Shown: positions 10,831-23,000 of the stretch, piece after piece | Numbering within the stretch: the stretch's first letter is position 1 | Layout: every line of letters begins with the position of its first letter | Assembly (NCBI GenBank): GCA_013407085.1 | Contig: JACCGJ010001353.1 | Span: 1-64,000, forward strand | Source: Atriophallophorus winterbourni | Taxonomy: Eukaryota > Platyhelminthes > Trematoda > Plagiorchiida > Microphallidae | Direction: 5' to 3' | Length of the DNA: 64,000 nucleotides | The notes under the pieces: generated by a model | Database searches by the model: none | What the model saw: the letters and a program-made list of their open reading frames with translations, nothing else | What the model was told of the DNA's origin: nothing | Position numbers and translations under genes: made by a program

Positions 10831-11710
10831 ACTCTTTCAAAATATTACCCTGATTTCAAAACATCATTCGATATTTATACATCGAAATCTATTAAATTTT
10901 TCCACCACCAACTAGTCTGTGGAAAGCGACTTTTCTGGATTCAAGACTCATACTTAATGTCAAAATACACATTTGCATCTGTTCTGTAATTGTGGATCCG
11001 ACTGTATGGAATGGTAGTATCATGGAAGATTAAGTTTTAACCTATTTGTACCGGTAAATTTACATAGAATATACTAAAGTCTAAATGCCAGGTTTAAAAT
11101 TTCTAAAAACAATTGCCAGACTCAATGGTACCACCAGCTATGTTGAATATTTAATCAATTAATTTTAGGATGTGTATTCCAGTTTATGATTATATCGACC
11201 ACTCAACAGCACTTTTTATGATAAATTATTCTTGTCCAAATCCCTTTTAATTCTGATTCACAATATTAGAACCAGTGCCTCCTACATATGGCAAAATTAT
11301 TCTCAATCATCAAAACACCGTTTTACCCAATCACTTTACACTGTTTTACTCGAAGGATGGAATCATCTTAGCAAAGGTTATTTATCAACGTCCTATCAGA
11401 GTACGAATTCGCAGTCATTATTATTTAAGCTGTACATTTTGAACCTGTTTGCAGGGAGAAAATTACGAAGTAAATAGCCACAGAAGTTCAAAAATATTTG
11501 AGGTCATTCTGTTTGGAATGTAGAATCACCATTAAATAATGATGGCCATGTGTTTTGTGTGGTACACAGTTGTAATAATATTGCAAAATGATAGAATTCA
11601 AAGTAATTCAAAGTTTTAATGGTCCAAAAAGCAAATACTTTACAGTAACCACATATTACAAATATAGGGGATGCATAAAAACAACACAAATGTTTTATCA
11701 ATATGGAAAG
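10831..11710. other. Intergenic stretch, nothing supported
   Basis: AT-rich DNA with no repeat match and no credible coding sequence. Confidence 0.5.
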
Positions 11711-12560
11711 TCAGCACGAGTATTCAGGTGTGTGGTTGGATTTGGTCAACATATACTTGTCAAGTTCAGCCTTGAACATGTTCAGGCTTGATGCACAAAT
11801 GATATGTGGGGGCAGAGAGTTCCATATAAAACAAACTCGGACAGCAAAGTAAAACCTTCGGCAATTTGATCTGAAGTGTGGAATAATTAACTTGTAGCCC
11901 TGTGATCTGCTACCACGTGCTCCTTGTCGATGAAACACGTGTTCAAGTGGTTGATCCACTGTATGCAGAGGTTAGAGTTGTAATCCTCTCCTCGTATGGC
12001 CTGTTATATAGCCCGGTCATCAGTTTTGTAGCGCGGTGGTATACTCGTTGCAGCAAGGTCATGTTCTTCTGTAAACATGGGGACCATGCTTGAACAGCGT
12101 ACTCCATTGTTGGTCTGTTATATGTGTTAATTATCCGTGGCAGTATCTGCTTTGTAAAACTACCGAAGATCCTTCTGAGCAATGCTAAGCTTTGGCAGGA
12201 CTTTTGTATACAACAGAACACTGACGTGAAGATTTCAAGTTAAGGCTAATCCACACACTCAGGTCTTTCTCTTCCGTAACCCATGAAAGTTGCTGAGATC
12301 CCAGAGAGTATGTGAATTCGGATGATTTACCGACGTTTACCATTTTACATTTTTGGGTGTTAAATGGTAGGCAGTTTCGCAAGAACCACGTATGAAGTGC
12401 TTCGAGATCTATTTGTAGAATTTGGCAACCTTCTATGGTGCATACGCTAGTCCAGACTTTGATATCATCCGCAAATAAAATGATTTTGCTGCGTACGAAA
12501 TTAGTATTTATTATTGTGAAAATAATGATAAAGTCTCTTCCAATGTTCCTTGGATTGCGG
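11711..12560 (-). pseudogene. CR1/Jockey-like LINE reverse transcriptase, 3' fragment
   Basis: Reading the minus strand downward from 12560: a block ending VRSKIILFADDIKVW, which contains the RT catalytic FADD box, then LPFNTQKCK and EEKDLSVWIS (thumb region), then a frame change to LALLRRIFG, PTMEYAVQAWSP and YEERI, another frame change, and the usual C-terminal tail FYFAVRVCFIWNSLP with FKAELDKYML. These are hallmark blocks of CR1/Jockey-type non-LTR elements. At least two frameshifts break it, and the 5' half of the element is missing. This is 5' truncation, as expected of target-primed insertion. Confidence 0.88.
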
Positions 12561-12689
12561 GTTTGTGTCGATCAGTGTGTGACAAATATTGCATAGCCGG
12601 CTACACGGTGTGACGACAAGTATTTTAAACGGTCAAAAAGCGATAAATTTCTTTAAAGCCATGGTGCCGAGACTTTGACGTTGTGTGTG

Positions 12690-12905
12690 TGTTTGTGTTG
12701 GCCTCATTCGGTCGATGTCGACCATGGATGTACATCAAAATCGCATGAATTTTCATGTTTTACAGCTTTTCGAATGACTAAACAGTCCGATTCGGGAGGA
12801 ACAATCTCTCCCACAGCGCTTGCAACGATATGTAGAACTCGGTTGTATGGCGTCAGTTGCACGCGGTGTAGTCCCAAACAAGTAGCCTTAATCCTTATAA
12901 AATGT
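12690..12905 (+). repeat. Family B dispersed repeat, copy 1
   Basis: It begins near GTCGATGTCGACCATGG and runs through TCCGATTCGGGAGGAACAAT. The same block order appears at 13540, 14985 and 50915, all on the + strand. Class unknown and no conserved ORF; possibly a SINE or the 3' end of a LINE. Confidence 0.7.
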
Positions 12906-13534
12906 TCGTGATGAAAGTCGTTTAACACCTCTAGTGCGTTTGTATACAACTCCAATTTACTCATCAGACTGCCATGAATCAAGAAATCCAAATCATTTTC
13001 GTCAGTGGTGTAATACGGATTTATCAGTCGAAGACAATATGACCCCTATCTGGACAGTATTAAATCATTCTGATTTTGTGAAACAAAATGGCATGATGTT
13101 TTCAGTCGACAAGTCGTGCGCTGTTTTAATGTGGTGATGAGGTAAAAACAACAACATTAGATTCTTCAAGTTTGCATGCATTTCCATCAAACACACACCG
13201 TGACCGATTTCGTGCTGTTTGCACTCAATTCCATGTGTTAACTCATCTACATGCGTGTAGGCACTTGTGATTAAACAGGCTGGTAGTACCAGCCTTACTC
13301 ATGCTAAAAAGTCTACACCTTGAATGCTCGATGCGGTTTATTCGACTCCCACACGTTATGCCATCAGCAAAAGTAACTACCTAGTATCCTGTTAATTTCG
13401 AAGATCGTCCATTTAGATCAGAAACAATGTTGGTTCAAACAACGGTTCGTGCAGGTTTCGCTTGTGCTCTCAAGCTATAGCAATATAAGACAATGCAAGC
13501 GAACTCTAAAGTGTCGATTGCATTTGAAGTTTTT

Positions 13535-13755
13535 TTATTCACAGCCGCATGAATTTTCATATTCTACAGCTTTTTGAATGGCAAAACGGTCCGATTCGGG
13601 AGGAACAATCTCTCCCGCAGCGCTGAGAACCATAGTCCGAAATCGGTTGTATTGCACCAGTTGCACGCCGGCAGCGTGATCTGCGTTCAGCAGCTGTATT
13701 TGCTCCTCCCCAGCTTGCAGACGACGCTTTACACAATGCCTTCAATGTGAGAGTT
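13535..13755 (+). repeat. Family B dispersed repeat, copy 2
   Basis: The block gcatgaattttcatattcta through tccgattcgggaggaacaat closely matches copy 1 and then extends about 120 bp further (cagctgtatttgctcctccc and on), as does the third copy. Confidence 0.7.
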
Positions 13756-14979
13756 CAAGTGCAAGTTCTTCCCATACAATTTCTATTTAATACTATGTAA
13801 TACTTTTAGTTTCCCGGGGCTTGCAGTATCCCTGTAAGAAATTCGTCCGATAAATGTAATTTTCTAAAAGACGGTGCACTTGGTTACGGAAAAAACAGTC
13901 ACTGCTAATAGAGAAAACCCGCAAATCTTCAAAGTACCAAATTAATGGTGTAGCTATTGGCTGCTTCAAATGGAAATCCTATTTATTTGTGGACAACCAT
14001 GTTTGTTCAGCAGTGAGAAAATATTTATTTTAGTCATGCACACAAAAGAAAGTGCAAAACCCGGTACAAGCAATAAAATTTTAGCTAAGTAACGAGGAGT
14101 ACATTTTAAATGTGCACTTTCGAATGTACTTTTCGCGTAGCAATCAAATGGTGATGATTTGGGAAATAGTTGTGAAAAGTAAATTAACACTCACTCACTC
14201 AACCAAGCTTTGGCAATCAACATTTTTGAACAGTCGACAAGAATAACAGAATTATTATTCGCTCCATGTAGAGTGGAAAGATTCATTAATACAAATCTTT
14301 TCATGAAATAGAACAGCGAATTTTCAAAGCTTTCGATTGAGTTCATAACATAAAATTTTGCTGAGCAATAAATAAAGTGGCGTCACTCAGTCTGGCAAGA
14401 ACGGATAGAATTATTGGGATAGAGGATAAAACGATTTTGGGTTTCGGAAAAGTATTTTTCGTAACATTTCAAATGAATCGTGTTCGTCCCTATGAAAACG
14501 CAGGATAACATATGGCTGACGAGATAACTAACGGGAAATCGTGGCATAAAAGTAAATACTCAATAATTTTTGTAGCGTTATCATTCGAACCGCATATGAA
14601 TTAATATAAATATATTAGTGAGGTGGTGAATTGACGATAATCCCGATTACAGTTAGAGGTCCTGCAGCAGAAGAGTGACGATTTTGAGTTGACCATCTTT
14701 CGCATGCGATGTGGTTTTACAATAGTTTGGAAAGTGCAAATTATGTTAGAAATTTAGCTCAGTTGTTAGCTTAATACCAGTGATGTCAAAAACAAATGAC
14801 TCGCAACATCTTGAATGCTTGCAATGAATGTGACGATTTAGGGAAATGTTCTTCATCAGGTACAAGATCAGTAAATGTTCTCATAAAATGTCTGAGCAAC
14901 TGAAACATTAATACCTCTCAACCATACATTTGTGAGTTTCTAACAGAACGCATGATATAAATCGGACCATAAATTGCTA

Positions 14980-15225
14980 CCCCCATTAGGTCGATGTTGG
15001 CCAGGGATATATATCGCATGGCTACTTCATACTCCGCAGCGTTTTAAATGTCGTAATGGTTGATTCGGAACGAACAATCACTCCGATTATGAGGACTACA
15101 CGGCCGATCGGCGGAATTCGCTTGCTATCAGAATTATCTACGATCAGCATTCAAAAGCAGTATCTGTTCTTCTTCAGCTTCAAGATGTCGCTTCACAAAC
15201 CACCTCCAAATTAAGCGGCAAAAAG
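14980..15225 (+). repeat. Family B dispersed repeat, copy 3 (diverged)
   Basis: Starts attaggtcgatgttggccag and carries the gattcggaacgaacaatcac and cttcagcttcaagatgtcgc blocks in the family order. It is more diverged than copies 1 and 2. Confidence 0.6.
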
Positions 15226-15439
15226 CAAGTGCATCCGAATTTGTAGAGTCAAAGACAAAATCTTTAATATGTTTTGCAAACGTCTTTTTACTGCTATCAC
15301 AGCCTGTTCAAAGGTCGACGTCCTGATTTCAACGCTCCATAGAGAAAATATTCTGGAATAGAACATTTTCCATTATAAATATATATGGCCCAGACAGGTT
15401 AGTTGACGTTGATGTAGTAGTGTGAACATGCTATGTAGA

Positions 15440-15615
15440 CCAGACTTAGAAAGCACTTCTCTATTTGTTACCCTATTCATCCTCGATATGTTCAAGATGT
15501 GACGGATGCTTCTTGCGTGGATGACGCAGGTTTCGCTCCCATGCGGTAAAGCATTCAGTACGCAGGGGCTCTATAAACTTAGTTTTACCTACAAGAACAG
15601 CTTTCGGTTGTGCAC
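15440..15615 (-). pseudogene. RTE-like LINE reverse transcriptase fragment
   Basis: The minus strand reads GSETCVIHAR, then SIRHILNISRMNRVTNREVL. This is the C-terminal RT block shared by RTE-type LINEs (the GSETW ... RR ... I ... W ... R(V/I)SN pattern). Only about 60 codons remain. The block is partly shared with 61785-61965. Confidence 0.6.
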
Positions 15616-16385
15616 TAGACATGAGACTTCTAACAGTTCAAAATGGTAATTATCCTGGACAATAAATTACCCTTAAGCTAAATCATTCAGATGTGATAGT
15701 CGACATTAATTGGTGACATTTTCAACCCGCCCAATCTTATGACTGGACACGCTGCTGCACAAGCACCAATCGGCCTTGGGTAGGCAGGACCACAAGCCTC
15801 TGGTATACACGCGGATCGCGAAGGATATGAAAACAATTGGAATCGATGTTCAATCGTTGTTACCGGTAAATTGCGCCCTTCAGGAGAATGTTTTCGAATC
15901 ATGAGATCCAACGGCGCAGTCTCTCAACCATCGCGTGCAATTGGACTGTGCCAATTAGATGTCACTTATTCTACATGCAAAACAGGAATCGCAATGATGG
16001 TATGACATGCAGTCAAGACATACAGGAGAACGTGATATAAAATTCATGGCCGTTTTACTTCGTGAGAAGTTACACAGATGATGTTATCTAGTTTGACGAC
16101 GAAACTTCAGCAACGCAGTATGCAATTTCGGCAAGCACACAATAATGAACATCAAATACCTGAGTTAGACGTATTTTCTAATATTTCTAAATTATTCTGT
16201 ATTACTAACGTACACTTTATGATAGTCAACAATAATTAGTTGATGTATATATATGTAATTCAGATGATTTCCAAATTTTCCTCAGTGGCACTGTTTAGCT
16301 TTTTATTATGCGCCTGGTGAACACTTATTGTGAGATCATATGAGTAGTCACAACTAAAAACCAAAAATGCTTTTTCGTGATTTCT
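15616..16385. other. Intergenic stretch, nothing supported
   Basis: Mixed-composition DNA with short chance ORFs only. Confidence 0.45.
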
Positions 16386-16389
16386 ATAT

Positions 16390-16505
16390 AAATTAACACT
16401 GAACCTGATCTTACTGTCTCCACCTGATGACGGCAAACAGCCAGAAACCGGTTGTGGTGTGTAATGGATGGGGATGTGAGCACCACAATACATTAAACAT
16501 TTATT
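16390..16505 (+). repeat. Dispersed hammerhead-family repeat, well-preserved copy
   Basis: This copy defines the family well. The order is a 5' block (cctgatcttactgtctccac), the hammerhead core, GGTGTGTAATGGATGGGGAT and a GAGCACCACAATACATTA tail. The minus strand of 52800-52905 matches it nearly base for base, and 10600-10680 and 7058-7135 are more diverged. Confidence 0.8.
16420..16457 (+). ncRNA. Candidate hammerhead ribozyme with palindromic helix III
   Basis: CCAC (16420-16423) and GTGG (16454-16457) form helix I. CTGATGA is at 16424-16430. GGC/GCC with loop AAACA forms helix II, although its first pair is a C-A mismatch. GAAA is at 16444-16447, then CCGGTT. Helix III is the self-complementary ACCGGU, so it must form between two molecules. 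The cleavage triplet is GUU (predicted after 16453), a weaker choice. The helix II mismatch also weakens it. Confidence 0.5.
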
Positions 16506-16650
16506 TCGTTCAAACATTCTGTAATTTTATTACATTAACAACAGTAAAAACATAAATATTATTTTGAAGTTTATTGATATCACTCTCACAACATGAAAAC
16601 CAATAACATCTGATCGATATTTTTCATTTTTTGTCTTCTTTATCTTTGTT

Positions 16651-16989
16651 TTGACGTCGTTAAATAATGGTCAAACCCTGAATGCCAACTTTCATTACAC
16701 TGCGGATTCACACGAATGTGTTTTACGAACAAACACTCCACCTTTTCTCCCATCTATGCACACGAAAACGATACATTTGTGTAACGAATGCGAAAGTGAC
16801 CATAACCATACATTGCTCACGTTCCCCGAACGAGATCTCGCGCAAATCTACTCGGACCAATGCGAACATGTCGCCGGACAAAGTGGGTCGGTCGCGGAAA
16901 ATCAAACAATATCTCGTGTTACAAACGATCCGGTCGAGCATAAGCAACCAAAGTCCACGTTGAGTACAAAGTTGCGAAATGCCGGTTGA
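16651..16989 (+). CDS. Unidentified ORF, possibly an exon
   Basis: A 112-codon ORF in a patch with higher GC than its surroundings. The protein is polar and Cys/His-containing (HLCNECESDHNH), with no recognised domain. A GTTGAG that could act as a weak donor lies at the end. It is upstream of, and on the same strand as, the kinesin, but nothing ties it to that gene. It may be chance. Confidence 0.2.
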   Translation: MTSLNNGQTLNANFHYTADSHECVLRTNTPPFLPSMHTKTIHLCNECESDHNHTLLTFPERDLAQIYSDQCEHVAGQSGSVAENQTISRVTNDPVEHKQPKSTLSTKLRNAG

Positions 16990-16999
16990 GTGGCGCAAA

Positions 17000-19960
17000 A
17001 GATTTCGCACACACACAGGCACACCAAGTCTATCGTATTTGCAAAGTATTTAGCCGAAATGATTGGAATCTAAAAGTTGTTTATCTAGATGCCGTAAGTT
17101 GATTAACAAGATAGTGTTTAGGTCAGTTTAAATTTAGACGAAAGAGGGTAACAACATCAATTACTATAAAATGGCGTGATCCAAATGTGATTCTACTGAT
17201 GATTTTTCTCGTCTAATAACTGGAAAACAGTCCCAAATACAAGGATCTCCTACATGAAGCTTTAGAAATCGCAAGGCGACCCAGTGAGGACCTTGTGCAA
17301 TGAAAAGCAACATCAAGTTCATGACCTTGTGAAAATGGTATCTTGAAAAATCACTCGATAAACAATATAAATAAGGGCAAGTGCTTTGCTTATTATTGGG
17401 TAGAAAACGATGACAAGAATTGTGTTTTATAATCACGCAGTATGCCACTGAGTCATGTGGTGTGCATCCATAACTGATTTTTTATTAAATATTTCGTTGA
17501 GAAACGACGGTCATAATCCAATACAGAAATAAAAGCAACGCTGAATAATAACCGGGGTAATAATCCACTTTTATTGATTATGAAAAAGGGTACGATGTTT
17601 AACGCGAAAACTCAGACTCAGACAGAAGAAATAATAGGTTTCTTTTGATCGTAGTGGATTTTACCACACTCGTTTGATGTAAATTTTCATACATTCTATA
17701 TATTCTAGATTTTTAAAACAATATTGATGTGAATGAAATTCATTATGAAAGAGATGGCATCCAACGCAGTCGTTTTCATTAACAGAGCCGTTGCAATATT
17801 TGAAACGAGACAACAAAGCTAGCAGGCGATGATCATGAATAGAATTATCGGGTTCATGATTTGTAGTGTCTATATCTATCCCATACATATCATACTTTAT
17901 TAATGAAATTATTTCCCATTGTTCAGTGATCACATTTTCTCGACAAAGATGAAAGGAAGCACCGCTAGTTGAATATAGGTCAATATAGATTGTGACTGCA
18001 ATCTTGTGTTTTGACCGAGTATTTGATGTACGGTGATATTTGACTTGATGCTCGTGGAATAGTTCCGTTGAAATTAAACCAAATCTCATAATCAAACACT
18101 TTCTGAGGTGTCTCTATGGAATATAAAAAATGGCACGGGAAATGTTTTTGAAGGATCCTTCGACAACCACGTACTTGTTAACGGAGTTTAGGGTAATTGA
18201 AAAAATATGAAGTAAGGATGTCAAGAAACAACTCAATTTAGACCTGATGTCGAAATTACGGTAATGAAAAGCGTATCAGGTAAGCCGGGTACATCGAGTA
18301 ATGCAAAATTGATATGATGGATTTAAGTTACGATGTCGAAAATATGACACATGGACACTTGTCAGGTCTCTCTATTAACATTTCCTAGCTATACGTTAGA
18401 TCGTGGAAGATTATGGAATAAAACATACACTCGTTCATCGCGAAAAAAGCAGAAACTAAGGAAAATGGCAAAATTGGTGTACATGAAATTCTTACGAGGA
18501 TTATAAGTGCTAGGCATCCCATCTAATCGAGTTATCAACTAATCTATTACTCTAAATAGTGGATTAAAAGTGTAGCATCAACTATCGAATGTAAATTAAT
18601 TATTTCCGCCTAATTAATCCAGTAAACCAAACCGGTATTTTGCTGATCATTGAGTGCAATTTTCTAAATTTCCTTGCAAACATGTTTTTTGTTGAATTTT
18701 TGTGTGAACAGTGTGAACAAATGAAAATTGTTGACCACAATTTCAAACACTTCCTGTTCACTCATGTGTCTACTGTGCCCACTTTTCTATCCAAGTGAAT
18801 GTCAAACGAAATCCGAGACAAACAAAGCACAGTTCCCTTGATTAATTACCACGTGTTCTTCGTGTACCCGGTGGTTATTCAGTTTGTTTAATCCGGAAAA
18901 CCTCGAAATGTTAATGATAAATTACGTGTGTGATCTACACAAGGACACGTGGATGAGAAACAATGCGTCATTCCAATTGGTCCATTTCAACTCGGTTGTT
19001 GATAGGCTGAGCGTAATTTTCGTCTGATTGGTTAATCATGTGTCCTATATGAACTATTTCGTAGTATCATCGTTCTTGTAATTTGTGAGTAAAGCCATTT
19101 TCGGATTATTCAAAATTGGATAATCACTCAGTCTTGCTGGGTTGTGAATGAACGAATTTGGGTAAGTCAGGATACATTTAATTTCTATTACTTTCACAAC
19201 ATACGTTTTAATAGCTCGTTTATGTAGGGATCCGGCGTAAAATCTGAAAGATAAATGCATGCAATCGGTCGAAATTCAGTCAGTTTGAAATCGTTCCAAT
19301 CTTCTTGTTTCGGTACTAACGTTTTCCTTATTCAACTAATTGGTTATTTTAATTGCTATGCTATTGTTGCTTGCTTTTCGTTAATAAGCCGAAGCAGATG
19401 AAATGCTTTCGTTTTTATTACGTCTGAATATTATCACAAATTTGGAGTTTGTTTTCGAAACTGAAACAGTATTTAGAGGAATGTAGGCATGGAGTGCAAA
19501 AATTACTATTCGATATGCGAACGAGCAAATGTCTAAGTACTCAATAACAAAATGTTTAGCACCTGCCTTTCAATGGGAGCTGAATGCACAGATGAAAATA
19601 TTTGATAGATAACCGCATATTTATTTCAAAATCTGAGCAAATTTCAAGCATTCCGGGAAGCAGAATAGTAAAACTAAACGAATGATTTCACCAAATCAAT
19701 TAAATACACATCAGTTTTAGTGAGATATGTCGTATACCATACAAACATATCATCATGTCAAGTTGTTCAAAATCTGGCGAAGATCTCTGTTGCATTTAAG
19801 TTTTTTATATAAAATTTCACAAGACCTGATTTTACGACCTATACGGATGCAGAGTATCTAGCGTGACACTAATTGTAAGGATGTAGTTTGAAAATAAATT
19901 TACATTTAATAATTTTTCCAAGTCAAACTTTCTTTACCTCGTCATTGATGCTGTGATGTC
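17000..19960. other. Gene-poor stretch with one longer minus-strand ORF
   Basis: AT-rich DNA. The only notable ORF is 144 codons on the minus strand at 17661-18095. It is Cys/His-rich towards its C-terminus (CVGCHLFHNEFHSHQYC), with no recognised family and no neighbouring support. No repeat match was seen. Confidence 0.35.
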
Positions 19961-19964
19961 GCTT

Positions 19965-20060
19965 GAACCAATCTTGTAGGTTCCACCTGATGGAAGCAAA
20001 CAGCGAAGAACTTGTAAGGGAATGTGTTTGCGAGGATGTGAACGATAAAATAAACGTTGC
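19965..20060 (+). repeat. Dispersed hammerhead-family repeat, degenerate copy
   Basis: CCACCTGATGG, AAGC-AAACA-GCGA and GTAAGGGAATGTG match the family in order. The core G (CTGATGG) and the GAAA are mutated, so it is inactive. Confidence 0.55.
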
Positions 20061-23000
20061 GATTAATTGTTCACTTGGTTCGTACCAAACGAACTTCAAT
20101 GAATATTAACAGGTTATGAATATTTGCAATGATGCTCAATCGTTGTATTAGGTTCAATACACCGTAATAACATTTATGGACTAAGCACTATAATCTGCAA
20201 ATCTGTACTATCAAGATTTTTCTTCGCTTTGTTTAACTGTGATGGGTGGGTGCACCTTGATATAGAACTTGGTGTGCTACCTTGTTTGAGAATACGCAAG
20301 AAACCAAGACTCATTCTATATCGCATGTTGATTTTGTGTAAATGTCAAGTATGATATAGGTATATTACACAACTCATTTCACACACAATGTTCCAATTAC
20401 AAAAATAGATCTTCATATGATTTACTCTTAATCTAAAGTTTTTCAGCCTTTTTGCTGTAAAGTTACCTCTCAAACAAGCGGTCGTTTATTTGATCCACAT
20501 TTTCTATAAAACGCTTGTAACTATGTTTAGATGAGCTTGGATTGTGCATACTCAGAATTTTCCCCCCAGTTCACGATAGTCACACGGTAATATGCATTAT
20601 TAAACAGTAATATCCCATAAAGAATTATACTTTATAAGGTTCGCACGCAGTTTCTGCGAATGTAAACTACAGGAGGATCTGAACCCTGGCTGTATCGCAC
20701 AAATGATCCAGATGTTTCCACCGTACCATAGTCTACCTCTTTCTTCGAAAAATACTGCTCCATTCTCAAAATAATTCACACAATATTGTGGCTAATTCAT
20801 ATGAATCAAGTTTCCGCTAAATTTCAACTTCGAAATCTAGAAAACCTGTACGAGTAACTTCATCTGAAACTTTCTTATGCTTTCACGCGATACATTTATT
20901 TCATCTATTGGTTGAACTACTTCAGTTTAGGATATTTCGAAATGCTGACTACCTCAAACCTTCAGGTCATGTTTACATAATTTCATTTATTCAATCAATA
21001 TTTAACGACACATTGTAAAGCAATGAGCCGAAAATAAAAAAAATTATGAAACTGCTACAAAATCTCAGGATGCCCGTAAATCCTTGTTCAACTCGAACTT
21101 GTATGCACAAATGTGATTGCCTACTTTTTCCATGAACCTTGCAAATCACTACTCTCGTATTTATTCCCATCCCGTTGAGAAATATAAAAAGTGTCCCTAA
21201 AAGCACACTTGTTTCATGCGTCATTCCACTTCGTATACGATTTAATCTCTCAGTTCAGTGAACAAACAGACGCGTTATCAAACTCACGGACGGCGGGGTG
21301 ATTATGTAACACATGATGAGTCATGAGAGTGAGCGAACAAAGCTCGTCACAAGGTGAGACTCAGCCTAGGACTGCTGACATCATATGCCTGAAATACACA
21401 CACACACACACACAGGCAAACACCTATTTCAAAAGCATTCGCCCGAATTAACGCATTTCCCAAGAGAAGCTAATTTAGCCTTGTGAGATCGTTTGCTTAA
21501 AACCACGATGTACTTGTTCGATAGAGGGGGTATGCCTATGAACAATACAATGATAGAAAAAGGCCAAAAAGGGATCGGTTTAAGGTCATTGCTCATTTTC
21601 GCTTGATTGTTTCTGTGTGCGTCCACGGCACTGTTGGCGGCAGCTGTCACGCAACATTCGACGAAGGGCAATGCATTTGTGCACAATCACCCATGTTATG
21701 TCATCCGAACTGTCTGTAGGTCCGGAGTGTGGGAGGTTTTCCTCAGAGCCATGTTAACGATTAATGGATTTCTATCCATGTGTGTCTGTGTGTGTGTCAT
21801 CGAGACCCAAAAGACTGAGTCACTGAACGCACTCGGGATTACAATACAACCACATTGTTTTAATGTAATGAAAAATAGGCGGAATTTATAAATAATATTA
21901 TGTAGCATATTTGGCAGCGTTTTCGAATTGACAAAATCGTATCAGTTTCATGGTTCCCGGTATAACTAACGAAACTTTACTAAATAATAGCCCTTAGAGG
22001 CAAAGATTGATTCGCGACCCACAATGGCATTTACGTATTTAATCTCTTGCTTCAAATGAATGAATTTTCCATTCTTTCTCGTTCGAATTCTACTAAAGAA
22101 TATTTGAAATGCACACTAAGTGTTCTGCCCAGATTCCGATAAAAGTTAAATTTGATTGTGACCCGAGTAACTGAAATGAAGAAATCGGTGTATTTTCAAA
22201 CGAATTACTCAAATGTGTTTCAACAAAGTGTGACTTTAGAGTACAGGGCATGTGTGCTAATCTTCTTGTGTGGTATTAGTTCAATATTTGCTCTTCATTG
22301 GAGCAGGTACATTAAACTGATAGCATAACCGAAATCGACTTTTCAGCATTGAAGTTGTCATTGAATAATGCTCATTAGTAACGCGTGTTTGTCTATGTGA
22401 TGATCAATCGAATTTTAGCATTCCCCAAGCATTAATTCCAGTTCAATTCCGCCAAAAATATAACTACCTCAGATTTGTTGTAAAAAGCACAAAGCGCTTG
22501 GTTCCTCTGTGTTCCATTCTTTGATTGATGCCTTGTAAAGCTTAATTTCAGCTTTCGAATTGACATCAATATGTTCTGTTGAACAAATCTGTCACCTTTT
22601 GCTTGAATGCATTGTAATACTCAAACCTGTGAATCAATATATTCGGACAGGTAGGTTCTAACCGCACCACCTGGTAAACAATTCGTTTGTCTGCTAGTTT
22701 TTGCCACTGTTTCATGACTGTGGACCTGTCTAATTGAATAAGGGTTGACAACAACTACAAACAAACTTTGATCCGTCGATGTACCGATGTTCGACGCAGA
22801 CATCACACTGTTCATGCAAGCTGAGATCCGTAAGGTGTGTGGGCCATGTGTGACAGTCACAGGACGTTTTGGAACACGTCTAATCATGTTTGTTTTAGTC
22901 AGAATTTGATACTTTTTAGAATCCCAGATTTCCTCGGTCGTGGAACGCATATAATTTTAGCGGGTTCAGACAAAGAACAATTGTTCGTCGAACACATGCA

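Noticed and set aside
17190..17240. CTGATGA followed by GGAAAAC at 17194-17230
   Set aside because: No helix II or helix I can be formed and GAAA spacing is wrong; chance occurrence.
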